Shown here: piece after piece, positions 53,392 through 64,000 of the stretch | Position numbering within the stretch: position 1 is the stretch's first letter | How the letters are laid out: each line of letters starts with the position of its first letter | DNA from: Aurantiacibacter rhizosphaerae | Lineage (GTDB): Bacteria; Pseudomonadota; Alphaproteobacteria; Sphingomonadales; Sphingomonadaceae | Length of the DNA stretch: 64,000 nt | Assembly: GCF_009807005.1 (NCBI RefSeq) | Contig: NZ_WUBR01000004.1 | Span: forward strand, 124,001 to 188,000 | Reading direction: 5' to 3' | The notes under the pieces: generated by a model | What the model saw: the letters and a program-made list of their open reading frames with translations, nothing else | Databases searched by the model: none | Told to the model about the DNA's origin: nothing | Position numbers and translations under genes: made by a program

Positions 53392-53408
53392 CGCGGGGCC
53401 AGACCGCC

Positions 53409-54329
53409 TCAATAGGCGGTGATCGCCTCGCCCTTGCGGCTCCACATCGGTTTCACGATCCTGCCGCGCCTGCTTGCCAGCACCAGCATCCAGATCCCTG
53501 CCCCTGTTGCCACCACCAGTGCAAAGATCGTCGCCTCCAGCCCGAAGCCGCCGCCTGCCAGCAGCATCGGCCCCTCCAGCGTGGCGGCAATCGGCCCGCT
53601 GGTGGCGTTGCCCGATACCGGCACATCCCACAAAGCCTGCACCACGTTCCACCCTGCGTGCAATCCGATCGCCAGCCAGAGCGAGCGCGTGAGCACATAG
53701 GCAGCGCCCAGCAAAACGCCCGCCTCTATCGCGATGGCGAGGGAGGAGAAGAAGGTGGCATTATCATTGCCGCCATGAAGGAAGCCAAAGATCAGCGCGC
53801 TGATGACAAGCGCGATCCAGGTTCCGGTCAGTTCCTCCAGCCAGCGCAGGATGATCCCGCGGATCAGCAATTCTTCGAAGAAACCGGCATAGAGCCCAAA
53901 CAGAAAGATGATCGTCATCCAGTCGGCAAAGTCATCCGATCCGGCGATACGGTACGCTCCAAACAAAGCAGCCAGGCCGACACAGATGGAAATGAGGATG
54001 GCACCGCCACCAAACCCGGCCGTCACATCGCGCACCGCGCGCAGGTTCAGGGGAAGATCGTCATGCTTCTTCGCCCCCAGCCGCCGGATGATGAGCTTGT
54101 AGGCCAGCATGCACAGCGCAATCAGCACGAAGACACTGGCAATCCCGCCTGCCGTTTCACCAAGTGCCGGATAGACAAGGTGTTGCCCTGCAAGCGCCGC
54201 TAGATAGGCCGCACCCACCACCAGAGCGAGCGCGACCGCCATGGCAATAAGCGGAAACTGCCAGATCCTCAGCCAGACAGAACGGTTTTCACCGGCAGCT
54301 GCGGGCGATATCGGCGTTGTGTCTTCCAT
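53409..54329 (-). CDS. CPBP family intramembrane metalloprotease
   Basis: A 306-residue, multi-pass membrane protein of the CPBP/Abi family (type II CAAX prenyl endopeptidase-like). The glutamate protease motifs are EELLIRGIILRW (EExxxR), FGFLHGGN (FxxxH) and LHAGWNVVQ (HxxxN). At least seven hydrophobic helices are seen. The role of bacterial members is uncertain; bacteriocin immunity or peptide processing are known for some. It is convergent with the photolyase (17-base gap) and 69 bases after ada. Confidence 0.92.
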   Translation of the reverse strand: MEDTTPISPAAAGENRSVWLRIWQFPLIAMAVALALVVGAAYLAALAGQHLVYPALGETAGGIASVFVLIALCMLAYKLIIRRLGAKKHDDLPLNLRAVRDVTAGFGGGAILISICVGLAALFGAYRIAGSDDFADWMTIIFLFGLYAGFFEELLIRGIILRWLEELTGTWIALVISALIFGFLHGGNDNATFFSSLAIAIEAGVLLGAAYVLTRSLWLAIGLHAGWNVVQALWDVPVSGNATSGPIAATLEGPMLLAGGGFGLEATIFALVVATGAGIWMLVLASRRGRIVKPMWSRKGEAITAY

Positions 54330-54398
54330 AAGATTGATCCTTCACCACGGCCACCCTGCTTCGTGCAGGATCGGCGCGCGCTCCACAAGATGCGCGCA

Positions 54399-55448
54399 TC
54401 ACTTGCCGCGCTTTTCCCGCTCCAGCAATTCTGCCTTGATCGCGGTGCCATAGGCATATCCGCCCAGCCCGCCATCGGCGGCAATCACGCGGTGGCAGGG
54501 AATCAGCACGGCGATATTGTTTGCGCCATTGGCCCCGCCCACCGCGCGGCTGGCCTTGGGCTGGCCAAGGGCGGCAGCAAGTTCGCCATAGCTGCGCGTT
54601 TCGCCGGACGGGATACGGCGAAGTTCATCCCACACGCGCTGCTGAAAAGCGGTGCCCTGCACATCCAGCGGAATATCCTGACCGGTGCCGGGTTTCTCCA
54701 CCGCCTGCAGCACTGTTGCGAAAAGGGTGCGGAATTGCTCCCCGCCCTCGATCAATTCGGCCTTGGGAAAGCGGGCGCGCAATTGCTCTTCACCCTCATT
54801 GAATGAAAGGCAGCACACCCCGTTGTCCGTGGCCGCCACCAGCATCGTTCCCAATGTGGTTTCCATCAAGGCATAGTGAATGGTGCGTCCGGCTCCCCCA
54901 TCCCGGCGGTCTTTCGCGCTCATGCCAAGCTGTCCTTTCATATCCTCGTAAAAACGGGAGGGGGCCTGATAGCCCGCCTCATATATGGCGTCCGTCACGC
55001 GTCGCTCCTGCGCCAGCGCCTCTCCGGCCCGCTCTCGCCGCAATGCTCGCGCGTAGGCGGCGGGTGACATGCCAACCGCCCGCTTGAACACGCGCTGGAT
55101 ATGCGTGGGCGAATATCCGGTTGCCGCGCCGAGCTGCTGCAGGGACACCGGGCCTTGCGCTTCCCGCACCATGTCCAGCACGCGCAGCACGGCGCGTTCC
55201 TCTCGCGAATGCTGATCCGGCGCGCACCGCTTGCAGGCGCGCAGGCCTGCGTCCTCTGCCGCAAGGGGCGTTTCATAAAAGCGCACATTCTCCCGCTTGG
55301 GCGCGCGCGCCGGGCAACTGGGGCGGCAATATATACCCGTTGAATGCACGCCGGTAACAAACACGCCATCGAAGCGGTGATCCTTCGCCAGGGCGATGCG
55401 CCAGCGATCCTCGTCAGTCAGCGGGGCGGGAATTGTTCGTTCGGTCAT
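54399..55448 (-). CDS. ada: Ada: DNA methyl-phosphotriester repair and O6-methylguanine methyltransferase
   Basis: A 349-residue bifunctional protein. The N-terminal zinc domain has four cysteines (GIYCRPSCPAR and ACKRCAPD, residues 41, 45, 72 and 75), matching the E. coli Ada set. An AraC-type helix-turn-helix follows (about 85-180, LQQLGAATGYSPTHIQRVFKRAVG). The C-terminal methyltransferase ends in IPCHRVIAADGGLGGYAYG with the acceptor Cys318. It therefore both repairs and, when methylated, should activate the adaptive response. The longer frame up to 55685 is rejected. It is transcribed towards the CPBP gene. Confidence 0.95.
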   Translation of the reverse strand: MTERTIPAPLTDEDRWRIALAKDHRFDGVFVTGVHSTGIYCRPSCPARAPKRENVRFYETPLAAEDAGLRACKRCAPDQHSREERAVLRVLDMVREAQGPVSLQQLGAATGYSPTHIQRVFKRAVGMSPAAYARALRRERAGEALAQERRVTDAIYEAGYQAPSRFYEDMKGQLGMSAKDRRDGGAGRTIHYALMETTLGTMLVAATDNGVCCLSFNEGEEQLRARFPKAELIEGGEQFRTLFATVLQAVEKPGTGQDIPLDVQGTAFQQRVWDELRRIPSGETRSYGELAAALGQPKASRAVGGANGANNIAVLIPCHRVIAADGGLGGYAYGTAIKAELLEREKRGK

Positions 55449-55530
55449 GCCATTGCTTTGCCAGCTTTGTGCAAGCTGCGCGTCCCGAAGCTTGCGGTCA
55501 ATGCACAAGCCTATAGAAGCCCGATCCCAT

Positions 55531-57120
55531 ATGCACCGGATCGCCAGCCTTCTCGCCCTCATCCTCGCCGCGCTTACGCTGGCGCCCGCAACGGCCTTCG
55601 CCGATCCGGGCGATATAGAGGCATCGGCGCGCGGCGTTGTGCGCGTGATCATCATCGGCAAGGACGGCGAGGAAATCTTCGCCATCTCTCACGGCACCGG
55701 CTTTGCAGTGGGGGGAGAACGGATCGTCACCAATGCCCACGTGGTGCGCGAGGCTGTGGATGACGATCGCCTTTCCATAGGCGTGGTTCCGGCAGAAGGG
55801 GCCGAAGCGGTCTATGCCAGGCTGGTTTCCGTCAGCCCGAAAAACGATCTGGCGCTGCTGCAACTGACAGAGCCACTGGGCCTGCCCCCGCTGACGATTG
55901 CAGGCAATCCGCCGAAAAGCGGCCCTGTTACGGCGGTGGGCTATCCGATGAACGTGGATCGTGCGCAGGGCCTTGGCCAGTCGGATATTTTCCGCGCGCA
56001 GCCCCCCGTTACGGCCACGGGCTTCCTTTCGGGGCGCAGGCCCAGCAAGGAATTCGACACGATTCTCCATACGGCCCCCATTGCGCGGGGCAATTCCGGC
56101 GGCCCGTTGCTGGACGATTGCGGGCGCGTGATCGGGGTCAATTCCTTTGGCACCGAAAGCGCTGGCTCCGATGCAGAGTTTTTCTTCGCCGTCAGCACGC
56201 GCGAACTGCTGCCCTTCCTACGCGCCAATGACGTGCAGCCGCGCATCAACGCCCTGCCCTGCCGCAGCCTCGCCGATCTGGAGGCGGAAGAGCTGGCGCG
56301 CGCAGAAGCCCAAGCCGAAGTTGCGCAGGCGCGCGCCGATCGCGAGGCAGAGGCTTTGGCGCAGCAGACTGCCGAGACGCGGCGGACTATCACGTACCAG
56401 GTGATCGAAGCACGCTCCAACGGCATGGCGCTGGCGCTGGTGTTCTTTATCATCGCGCTCGCCGCTGGCGCGGCGGCTGTCTTCGGACATCTGAAGGGCG
56501 ATATGCGTTTGCGCGCCATCGCGGGGGTTGTTGCGCTGGTGGCTCTGGTGGGCGCGCTCGTCAGCTGGGTGTCCCGCCCCGCCTTTGCCGAGATTGACGA
56601 TATGGTGGAGGAAAGCCTGCGCGCCGGCGCGGAGGCGGACGGGCCGACAGGCACGGTGCCCATGCCGGGCGCCACCACCGCTACACAAAGCGGCAGCTAC
56701 ACCTGCGTGCTGGATACCGATCGCAGCCGGGTGGTGGGCGATCCGGCAGACGACATGACTATAGAATGGTCCGACAAGGGCTGTATCAATGCGCGCACAC
56801 AATATGGCCTGACCGGTGGCCGCTGGACCCGCGTGTTCGTTCCTGCCAATGAAGCTGCCGTATCGGTGAACCGTTATGACCCTGCCGCTGGCGAGCTGGT
56901 GATGGAACGCTATCTGCTCGATCTGGAAACCATGCGGGAGGCGCGCACCGCCCGCGGCGCCTATGTCGCACCTGAATGCGGCGCGGACGAGGAAGCAGCG
57001 CGTGAACTGGGCGGCAATCAGGCCGCTATCATGTCTGCCCTGCCCCCGCGCCCCAATGAACGGCTGGTCTATCGCTGCTCCGAAATGGTAGAGATGGATG
57101 GTGACACGGCCGGGAATTAG
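55531..57120 (+). CDS. Membrane-anchored trypsin-like serine protease
   Basis: A 529-residue protein with a signal peptide (residues 1-24) and a trypsin-like domain (about 28-215) whose triad is His70 (TNAHVV), Asp106 (SPKNDLALLQL) and Ser189 (RGNSGGPL). A charged helical segment (about 245-300) precedes two hydrophobic helices (about 312-333 and 340-362). A C-terminal periplasm-like region with four cysteines follows (CVLDT, KGCIN, PECGAD, YRCSEM). No PDZ domain is seen. It could act as an envelope stress protease; the partner is unknown. Its frame opens upstream at 55396 in antisense to ada, so the ATG at 55531 is chosen. Confidence 0.85.
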   Translation: MHRIASLLALILAALTLAPATAFADPGDIEASARGVVRVIIIGKDGEEIFAISHGTGFAVGGERIVTNAHVVREAVDDDRLSIGVVPAEGAEAVYARLVSVSPKNDLALLQLTEPLGLPPLTIAGNPPKSGPVTAVGYPMNVDRAQGLGQSDIFRAQPPVTATGFLSGRRPSKEFDTILHTAPIARGNSGGPLLDDCGRVIGVNSFGTESAGSDAEFFFAVSTRELLPFLRANDVQPRINALPCRSLADLEAEELARAEAQAEVAQARADREAEALAQQTAETRRTITYQVIEARSNGMALALVFFIIALAAGAAAVFGHLKGDMRLRAIAGVVALVALVGALVSWVSRPAFAEIDDMVEESLRAGAEADGPTGTVPMPGATTATQSGSYTCVLDTDRSRVVGDPADDMTIEWSDKGCINARTQYGLTGGRWTRVFVPANEAAVSVNRYDPAAGELVMERYLLDLETMREARTARGAYVAPECGADEEAARELGGNQAAIMSALPPRPNERLVYRCSEMVEMDGDTAGN

Positions 57121-57311
57121 GGTAGTTGCCAGGGTAACAACCTTTACTCCACTGCCGCGTGTAGCATCGCATGAGTACTTGCGCCGGAGTTGGGTTGCAT
57201 GAATCAAACCTCGGTGCTAGGCGCGCGCCAACCTTGATAAGGGGGCGTTTCAAATGCTTCCGATCAGGCAACCAGTATTTACGTTTCTCTGACCTTGAAG
57301 GACATTCGCGC

Positions 57312-57869
57312 GTGGAGCTTTCCGCCGGTATTCAGGCCAGCCTGGCAGGGCGTTATGCCTCGGCCCTATTTGATCTTGCCAGTGAAGCTGGCACGGTAAC
57401 CGCTGTCGAGTCCGATCTGGACAAGCTCGATTCCGCATTGCGCGAATCGAAAGAGCTTTCGGCGCTTATCAACAATCCAGAGATCAGCCGCAGCCAGCTG
57501 GCATCCGTGATGGCCGGCATCGGCGATCACCTTGGCCTTTCGGAATTGACGAAGAATTTTCTCGGCGTGCTGGCGAACAATCGCCGCGTGTCGAAATTGC
57601 CCGGCGTCATCCGTGCCTTCTCCATCATCGCCGCCGCCCAGCGCGGCGAAGTGCAGGCCGAAGTTGCCAGCGCACACGCCCTCACCGATGCCCAGCTGAT
57701 CGAGCTGGAAAGCAAGCTGCGCGCCCGCGAAGGCCGCACGGTGAAACTGAAATCGCGCGTCGATCCCGACCTTCTGGGCGGGCTCGTCGTCACCATCGGA
57801 TCGAAGCGCATCGACAGCTCGATCCGTACCCGTCTCAACTCCCTCGCCCAGGCCATGAAGACCGCCTGA
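57312..57869 (+). CDS. atpH: ATP synthase subunit delta (F1)
   Basis: A 185-residue protein, usual delta length, which joins the F1 head to the b-type stator of F1Fo. GTG is the start (57312), supported by AAGGA ten bases upstream; the frame runs to 57171 without family support. The opening [18 protein letters not shown] and late [28 protein letters not shown] are family signatures. It is the first gene of the F1 operon, with about 190 bases of leader after the protease gene. Confidence 0.96.
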   Translation: MELSAGIQASLAGRYASALFDLASEAGTVTAVESDLDKLDSALRESKELSALINNPEISRSQLASVMAGIGDHLGLSELTKNFLGVLANNRRVSKLPGVIRAFSIIAAAQRGEVQAEVASAHALTDAQLIELESKLRAREGRTVKLKSRVDPDLLGGLVVTIGSKRIDSSIRTRLNSLAQAMKTA

Positions 57870-57873
57870 GTAG

Positions 57874-59427
<1,554 letters not shown>

Positions 59428-59456
59428 TCCGTTCAAGAGACAAATAGGGAGCCGAA

Positions 59457-60326
59457 ATGGCTAGCCTCAAGGAACTCAAGGACCGGATCAAGTCGGTCAA
59501 GTCCACGCAGAAGATCACCAAGGCCAAGCAGATGGTCGCGGCGGCTAAATTGCGCAAGGCGCAGGCCGCTGCCGAGGCTGCGCGCCCTTATGCGGATCGC
59601 CTGGCAGGCGTGATGGGCTCGCTCGCCAGCAAGGTGAGCGGCGATTCTGCACCCCTGCTGCTGCGCGGCACGGGCAGCAGGCAGCGTCATCTGCTGGTCG
59701 TGGTCAACACCGACAAGGGCCTGTGCGGCGGTCTCAACGCGAATATCGTGAAAGAGGCCAAGAAGCAGGCAAAGGCGCTGATGGCCGAGGGGAAGGATGT
59801 GTCCTTCTACCTGGTGGGCAAGAAGGGCCGCGCCCCGATCAAGCGCGACTATGCCGGCCAGATCGATGCGCAATATGACACCAGCGAGATGAAGAACCCG
59901 GACTTCGCCGAAGCCGAGAAAATCGCTGACGAGCTGGTAGCCAAGTTCGAGAACGGCGAATTCGACGTCGCGCACCTCGTCTATCCGATCTTCAAGAGCG
60001 CGCTGGCGCAGGACCCCACGACCACGCAGATCCTGCCGGTCCCTGCCCCGGAAACGGCCGCTGAATCGGATTCGGTTGTCGAGTATGAGCCCGATGAAGA
60101 GGCCATCCTCGAAGATCTGCTGCCGCGTTACATCAAGACGCAGCTGTTTGGTGCATTGCTGGAACGCGAGGCTTCCGAACAGGGCGCCTCGATGACCGCG
60201 ATGGACAATGCCACGCGCAACGCCGGCGATCTGATCGACAAGCTCACCATCCAGTACAACCGCAGCCGTCAGGCCGCGATTACGACTGAACTCATTGAAA
60301 TCATTGCGGGCGCAGAAGCGCTCTGA
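59457..60326 (+). CDS. atpG: ATP synthase subunit gamma (F1)
   Basis: A 289-residue rotor shaft. The N-terminus [28 protein letters not shown] (here [18 protein letters not shown]) and the C-terminal [37 protein letters not shown] are the two long coiled helices. The middle has [16 protein letters not shown]. Only 17 bases separate it from the inserted lipoprotein gene. Confidence 0.97.
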   Translation: MASLKELKDRIKSVKSTQKITKAKQMVAAAKLRKAQAAAEAARPYADRLAGVMGSLASKVSGDSAPLLLRGTGSRQRHLLVVVNTDKGLCGGLNANIVKEAKKQAKALMAEGKDVSFYLVGKKGRAPIKRDYAGQIDAQYDTSEMKNPDFAEAEKIADELVAKFENGEFDVAHLVYPIFKSALAQDPTTTQILPVPAPETAAESDSVVEYEPDEEAILEDLLPRYIKTQLFGALLEREASEQGASMTAMDNATRNAGDLIDKLTIQYNRSRQAAITTELIEIIAGAEAL

Positions 60327-60343
60327 TCCGGAAAGACTTTCTT

Positions 60344-60688
60344 GTGAAAAATTTGACCCTCGCCCTCTGCATGCCCATTCTCGCGCTCGCCGCCTGCGGC
60401 GAAGAGCCTGCACCTGCACCAGAGCCTACCGAAACCGTGGCAGCAGAGCCTGTTGTTACCCTGCCCGCTCCGGATGAAGCGCTGTTTGCAGAGCTGCACG
60501 CCGAAACCTGCCCCGATGCCGAAACCGTCAGCACGTCTTTCTGTCAGCGCGCGATGGGCGCCGAAACCGCATCCTGCGAATTTGGCCTGGGCGATGATGA
60601 TGTACTGCGCAATGACGCAACCCTCGAAGTCAGCGAAACCGGCGATGCCTGGGTGATCGCCGATGCCGAAGCGGTTTGCGCAATCTGA
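60344..60688 (+). CDS. Lipoprotein gene inside the atp operon
   Basis: A 114-residue protein that starts with GTG, preceded by GGAAAG at eight bases. The signal is MKNLTLALCMPILALAACG with lipobox LAAC (Cys18). A Pro/Ala/Glu linker follows, then a small domain with four cysteines (TCPDAE, SFCQRA, SCEFGL, AVCAI). The domain recalls the four-Cys design of the lipoprotein at 42855 but shares no clear identity. It lies between atpG and atpD on the same strand, with 57 bases before atpD. No ATP synthase role is known; it may be an unrelated gene carried in the operon or a regulator. Confidence 0.83.
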   Translation: MKNLTLALCMPILALAACGEEPAPAPEPTETVAAEPVVTLPAPDEALFAELHAETCPDAETVSTSFCQRAMGAETASCEFGLGDDDVLRNDATLEVSETGDAWVIADAEAVCAI

Positions 60689-60727
60689 CCACGCCGATTA
60701 GTTAACCCGAAACAGACACCTTTCTGA

Positions 60728-62203
<1,476 letters not shown>

Positions 62204-62208
62204 GCACA

Positions 62209-62466
62209 ATGGCTCTTCACTTCGAACTCGTAACCCCGTCGAAGCTGGTCCGCTCGGAAGACGTCCACATGGTGGTCGTTCCCGGCGCGGAAGGCGAATT
62301 CGGTGTGCTGGAAGGCCACGCGCCCTTCATGTCCACCATTCGTGACGGTGCGGTGCAGGTCTACAAGACAGAAGGCGGCGCGCCCGAGGAAATCGAAGTG
62401 CGTGGCGGCTTTGCTGAGGTTGGCGACAATGGGCTGACCGTCCTTGCCGAACACGTCGAGGACTAA
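62209..62466 (+). CDS. atpC: ATP synthase subunit epsilon, short form
   Basis: An 85-residue protein made only of the N-terminal beta-sandwich of epsilon: [33 protein letters not shown] and [22 protein letters not shown]. The C-terminal helical hairpin, which in E. coli can insert into F1 and block it, is absent. The stop at 62466 is followed directly by a terminator, so this is not a frameshift visible in the window. In alphaproteobacteria an inhibitory zeta subunit often takes over; none is seen here. Confidence 0.95.
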   Translation: MALHFELVTPSKLVRSEDVHMVVVPGAEGEFGVLEGHAPFMSTIRDGAVQVYKTEGGAPEEIEVRGGFAEVGDNGLTVLAEHVED

Positions 62467-62499
62467 CCCTCGCGCCAGCATCTATCGGCTATCAACAAC

Positions 62500-62536
62500 A
62501 AGGCCGCGGCACCCAGGTGCTGCGGCCTTTTGTTTT
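62500..62536 (+). terminator. Intrinsic terminator of the atp operon
   Basis: AAGGCCGCGGCACC (62500-62513) pairs with GGTGCTGCGGCCTT (62516-62529) over twelve to fourteen bases with one G-T pair and a tiny loop, followed by TTTTGTTTT. It sits 33 bases after atpC and may also serve the convergent HNH-like gene. Confidence 0.92.
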
Positions 62537-62558
62537 GCGGCTGCCTGAAGGCCCGCGC

Positions 62559-62840
62559 CTATTTGGGCCGACGCGTGGGCGCGTGGAAATCGGGCGGCTT
62601 ATCGGCAATCCAGCGCAGGAATTTGGCGACATCTTCCTGCTTTGCCACGGGCTCTCGAGCGCTATCCAGTCTAGCCAGTTCCGCATTGGTAAAGTGGGCG
62701 TGGATCGTGCGGTGACAGATGGGATGCACCGGAACCGTCTCGCGCCCTTTCTTCGCCTTGGGCACGGTGTGGTGCCATTGGACCCGCTTGCCCAGCGGCC
62801 TTTCGCACAGCCAGCAATTCCTGCTTTCCGCCTCACTCAT
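62559..62840 (-). CDS. Small HNH-like zinc protein
   Basis: A 93-residue protein with zinc-finger-like cysteines CWLCERP near residue 9, then QWHHTVPKAKKGRETVPVHPICHRTIHAHF, which fits the HNH-type beta-beta-metal fold (His pair, then Cys and His). The catalytic His in WHH and the metal Cys/His at ICHRTIH are in place, but the central Asn is not clear. It may be a minimal HNH nuclease or a DNA-binding protein of the same fold. It is convergent with atpC. Confidence 0.78.
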   Translation of the reverse strand: MSEAESRNCWLCERPLGKRVQWHHTVPKAKKGRETVPVHPICHRTIHAHFTNAELARLDSAREPVAKQEDVAKFLRWIADKPPDFHAPTRRPK

Positions 62841-62897
62841 AATCGCTTCTTAACCATGTTGCGCGATTGCGCACCTCTATAGGAGGCAATGCGTGCG

Positions 62898-64000
62898 ATG
62901 AATGGCGTGACGGCAGTATTGGACAAAACGCAGGCGATCCGCACAGCAACATGGCTGCGCAGCGATGCACTGTGCCTGGCGATGCTGGCTCTCTTCACCC
63001 TTGCCATACGCGCCATCTGGCTTGGCGATCCCGTGGCCGATTTTGACGAGCAGCTTTACAGCTTCATCGGCTGGCGCATGCAATATGGCGAGCTGCCCTT
63101 CGTGGATTGGTGGGATCGCAAGCCTTTCGGCCTGTTCGCCATCTTCGGGCTCACCCACCTGTTGTTCGGCCCCTCTGCCCTGTCATATCAACTGGTGGCA
63201 TCCGGATTTGCCATTACCGCCGCCTGGATCACCTTCCGCCTCTCCCGCCGATTGGTGGACCGCGTGACGGCATCTTTTGCCGGAGCCATCTGCGTGATCC
63301 TGCTCTCGGCCTACGGCAGCTATTCCGGGCAGAGCGAGGTTTTCCTCGCGCCCATCATGCTGGGCATGGCCGCGCTGCTGGTGGATGCCGATCATCCGCG
63401 CTTCACGCGCCGTGCTGCCACTGCAGTGCTGCTTGGCGGGCTGGCGTTACAGGTGAAATACACCGTTGTGCCGCAGTGCCTGTTCTTCGGCGGCTGGGCC
63501 TTGTGGGTGGAATATCGGCGCGGGCGTGACTGGCGCGGGCTCGCCGCGATCGCTGCGCTGTTTGCGGTGCTGGGCATTTTGCCCACCATGGCAGTGGGCG
63601 CGTTCTACGCCGCGATTGGCGAATTTGACGCGTTCTGGTTTGCCAATTTCACCAGCTTTTTTGACCGTGCGCCCGCGCCGCAGGGCCGCTGGGGGGACAA
63701 TCACGCGCTGGGCGTTGCGCCGCTTCTGGTTCTGTGTGCAGGCGGTGTCTACGCCGCATTGCGCATGCGGCGGCCGCAGCCCATTGGGACGTGGGGTTTC
63801 TTCACCGGCTGGGCTGTGGCGACGCTTGCCACCGTATTCCTGCCGGGTACGGTCTACCTCTACTATTACGCCGCATTGGCCGCGCCTGCCGCATTGGTTG
63901 CCCTTCCCTTGCTCAATCGCCATGGGCCTTTGCGCATCTGGCCGGCCATAGTGCTGACCGCCGGCTTGCTGGCACTGATATCGCTGCCCGATCGCCGGGT
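62898..64000 (+). CDS. ArnT-like membrane glycosyltransferase (3' end outside window)
   Basis: About 367 codons are visible before the window ends. The protein is hydrophobic with repeated membrane helices and, in its first periplasmic loop, DFDEQLYSFIGWRMQYG with ELPFVDWWDRKPFGLF. This is the acidic DE and Asp-Lys-Pro pattern of GT39/GT83-type dolichyl/undecaprenyl-phosphate sugar transferases. Such enzymes move a sugar from a lipid carrier to lipid A, protein or polymer; the acceptor is unknown. AGGAGG (62881-62886) lies eleven bases before the ATG at 62898; a second in-frame ATG at 62889 is too close to it. Confidence 0.85.
   Translation, partial: MNGVTAVLDKTQAIRTATWLRSDALCLAMLALFTLAIRAIWLGDPVADFDEQLYSFIGWRMQYGELPFVDWWDRKPFGLFAIFGLTHLLFGPSALSYQLVASGFAITAAWITFRLSRRLVDRVTASFAGAICVILLSAYGSYSGQSEVFLAPIMLGMAALLVDADHPRFTRRAATAVLLGGLALQVKYTVVPQCLFFGGWALWVEYRRGRDWRGLAAIAALFAVLGILPTMAVGAFYAAIGEFDAFWFANFTSFFDRAPAPQGRWGDNHALGVAPLLVLCAGGVYAALRMRRPQPIGTWGFFTGWAVATLATVFLPGTVYLYYYAALAAPAALVALPLLNRHGPLRIWPAIVLTAGLLALISLPDRR

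Overview
The window is a GC-rich, gene-dense chromosomal segment from an alphaproteobacterium. It is most likely a sphingomonad of the Erythrobacteraceae type (inference). Supporting signs are the order rpmF-plsX-fabH-ihfA-merR, aroQ-accB-accC in a row, a class I lysyl-tRNA synthetase, a five-gene F1 operon beginning with atpH on a GTG codon, and a LOV-domain histidine kinase of the size and layout of Erythrobacter litoralis EL346. There are no rRNA genes, transposases, integrases, prophage blocks or CRISPR arrays. Almost everything is core or family-level conserved content.

Layout. 1-6.6 kb (minus): secF (cut by the window edge), secD, yajC, an esterase coupled to metY, and a cytochrome b561-YceI fusion; tRNA-Pro(GGG) sits between. 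6.7-10.7 kb (plus): an isolated GTA-type holin, aroQ, a hairpin leader, accB, accC and a Ca/Na exchanger. 10.7-16.9 kb: GFA enzyme and Lrp regulator (minus), a degenerate histidine kinase and a polysaccharide deacetylase (plus), tRNA-Pro(TGG), a nuclease, tRNA(CAT) and an M28 peptidase. 16.9-19.8 kb (minus): an L,D-transpeptidase followed by a tightly overlapping renalase-like / DCC / DUF427 trio. 19.9-25.3 kb: ettA, a lipoprotein, acylphosphatase, a PNPOx-like protein, an arginine-repeat RcnB-like protein and a 2OG-Fe(II) oxygenase. 25.3-34.2 kb: class I lysS, mscS, a tannase-family lipoprotein, a Pro-rich membrane protein, a DinG/XPD-type Fe-S helicase and sixA. 34.2-37.3 kb (minus): the rpmF-plsX-fabH-ihfA-merR run. 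37.4-46.5 kb: MAPEG and MBL proteins, an S24 repressor divergent from two small conserved genes, a hydroxyacid dehydrogenase, cysS with an unusual repeat-bearing leader, lipoproteins, cobT and DUF4197. 46.5-57.1 kb: priA, then a light, DNA-damage and protease neighbourhood (LOV histidine kinase, HExxH-TPR protein, Fe-S photolyase, CPBP protease, Ada, trypsin-like membrane protease). 57.3-62.5 kb: atpHAG-(lipoprotein)-atpD-atpC with a strong terminator. The end holds a small HNH-like protein and the start of a membrane glycosyltransferase.

How genes work together. SecDF-YajC drives the late steps of protein export. aroQ, accB and accC link chorismate and fatty-acid precursor synthesis; plsX and fabH start phospholipid and fatty-acid synthesis. 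The atp genes make the F1 head of ATP synthase. The LOV kinase, Fe-S photolyase and Ada suggest a light-sensing and DNA-repair theme at 48.8-55.4 kb, but they do not form one operon.

No clearly new multi-gene system is visible. The best leads are the degenerate tandem repeats and TGTTCCA elements around the cysS leader, the lipoprotein gene inside the F1 operon, the short epsilon subunit, the S24 repressor with three putative operators facing a tiny HTH-like gene, and the b561-YceI fusion with a metal-binding-like linker.
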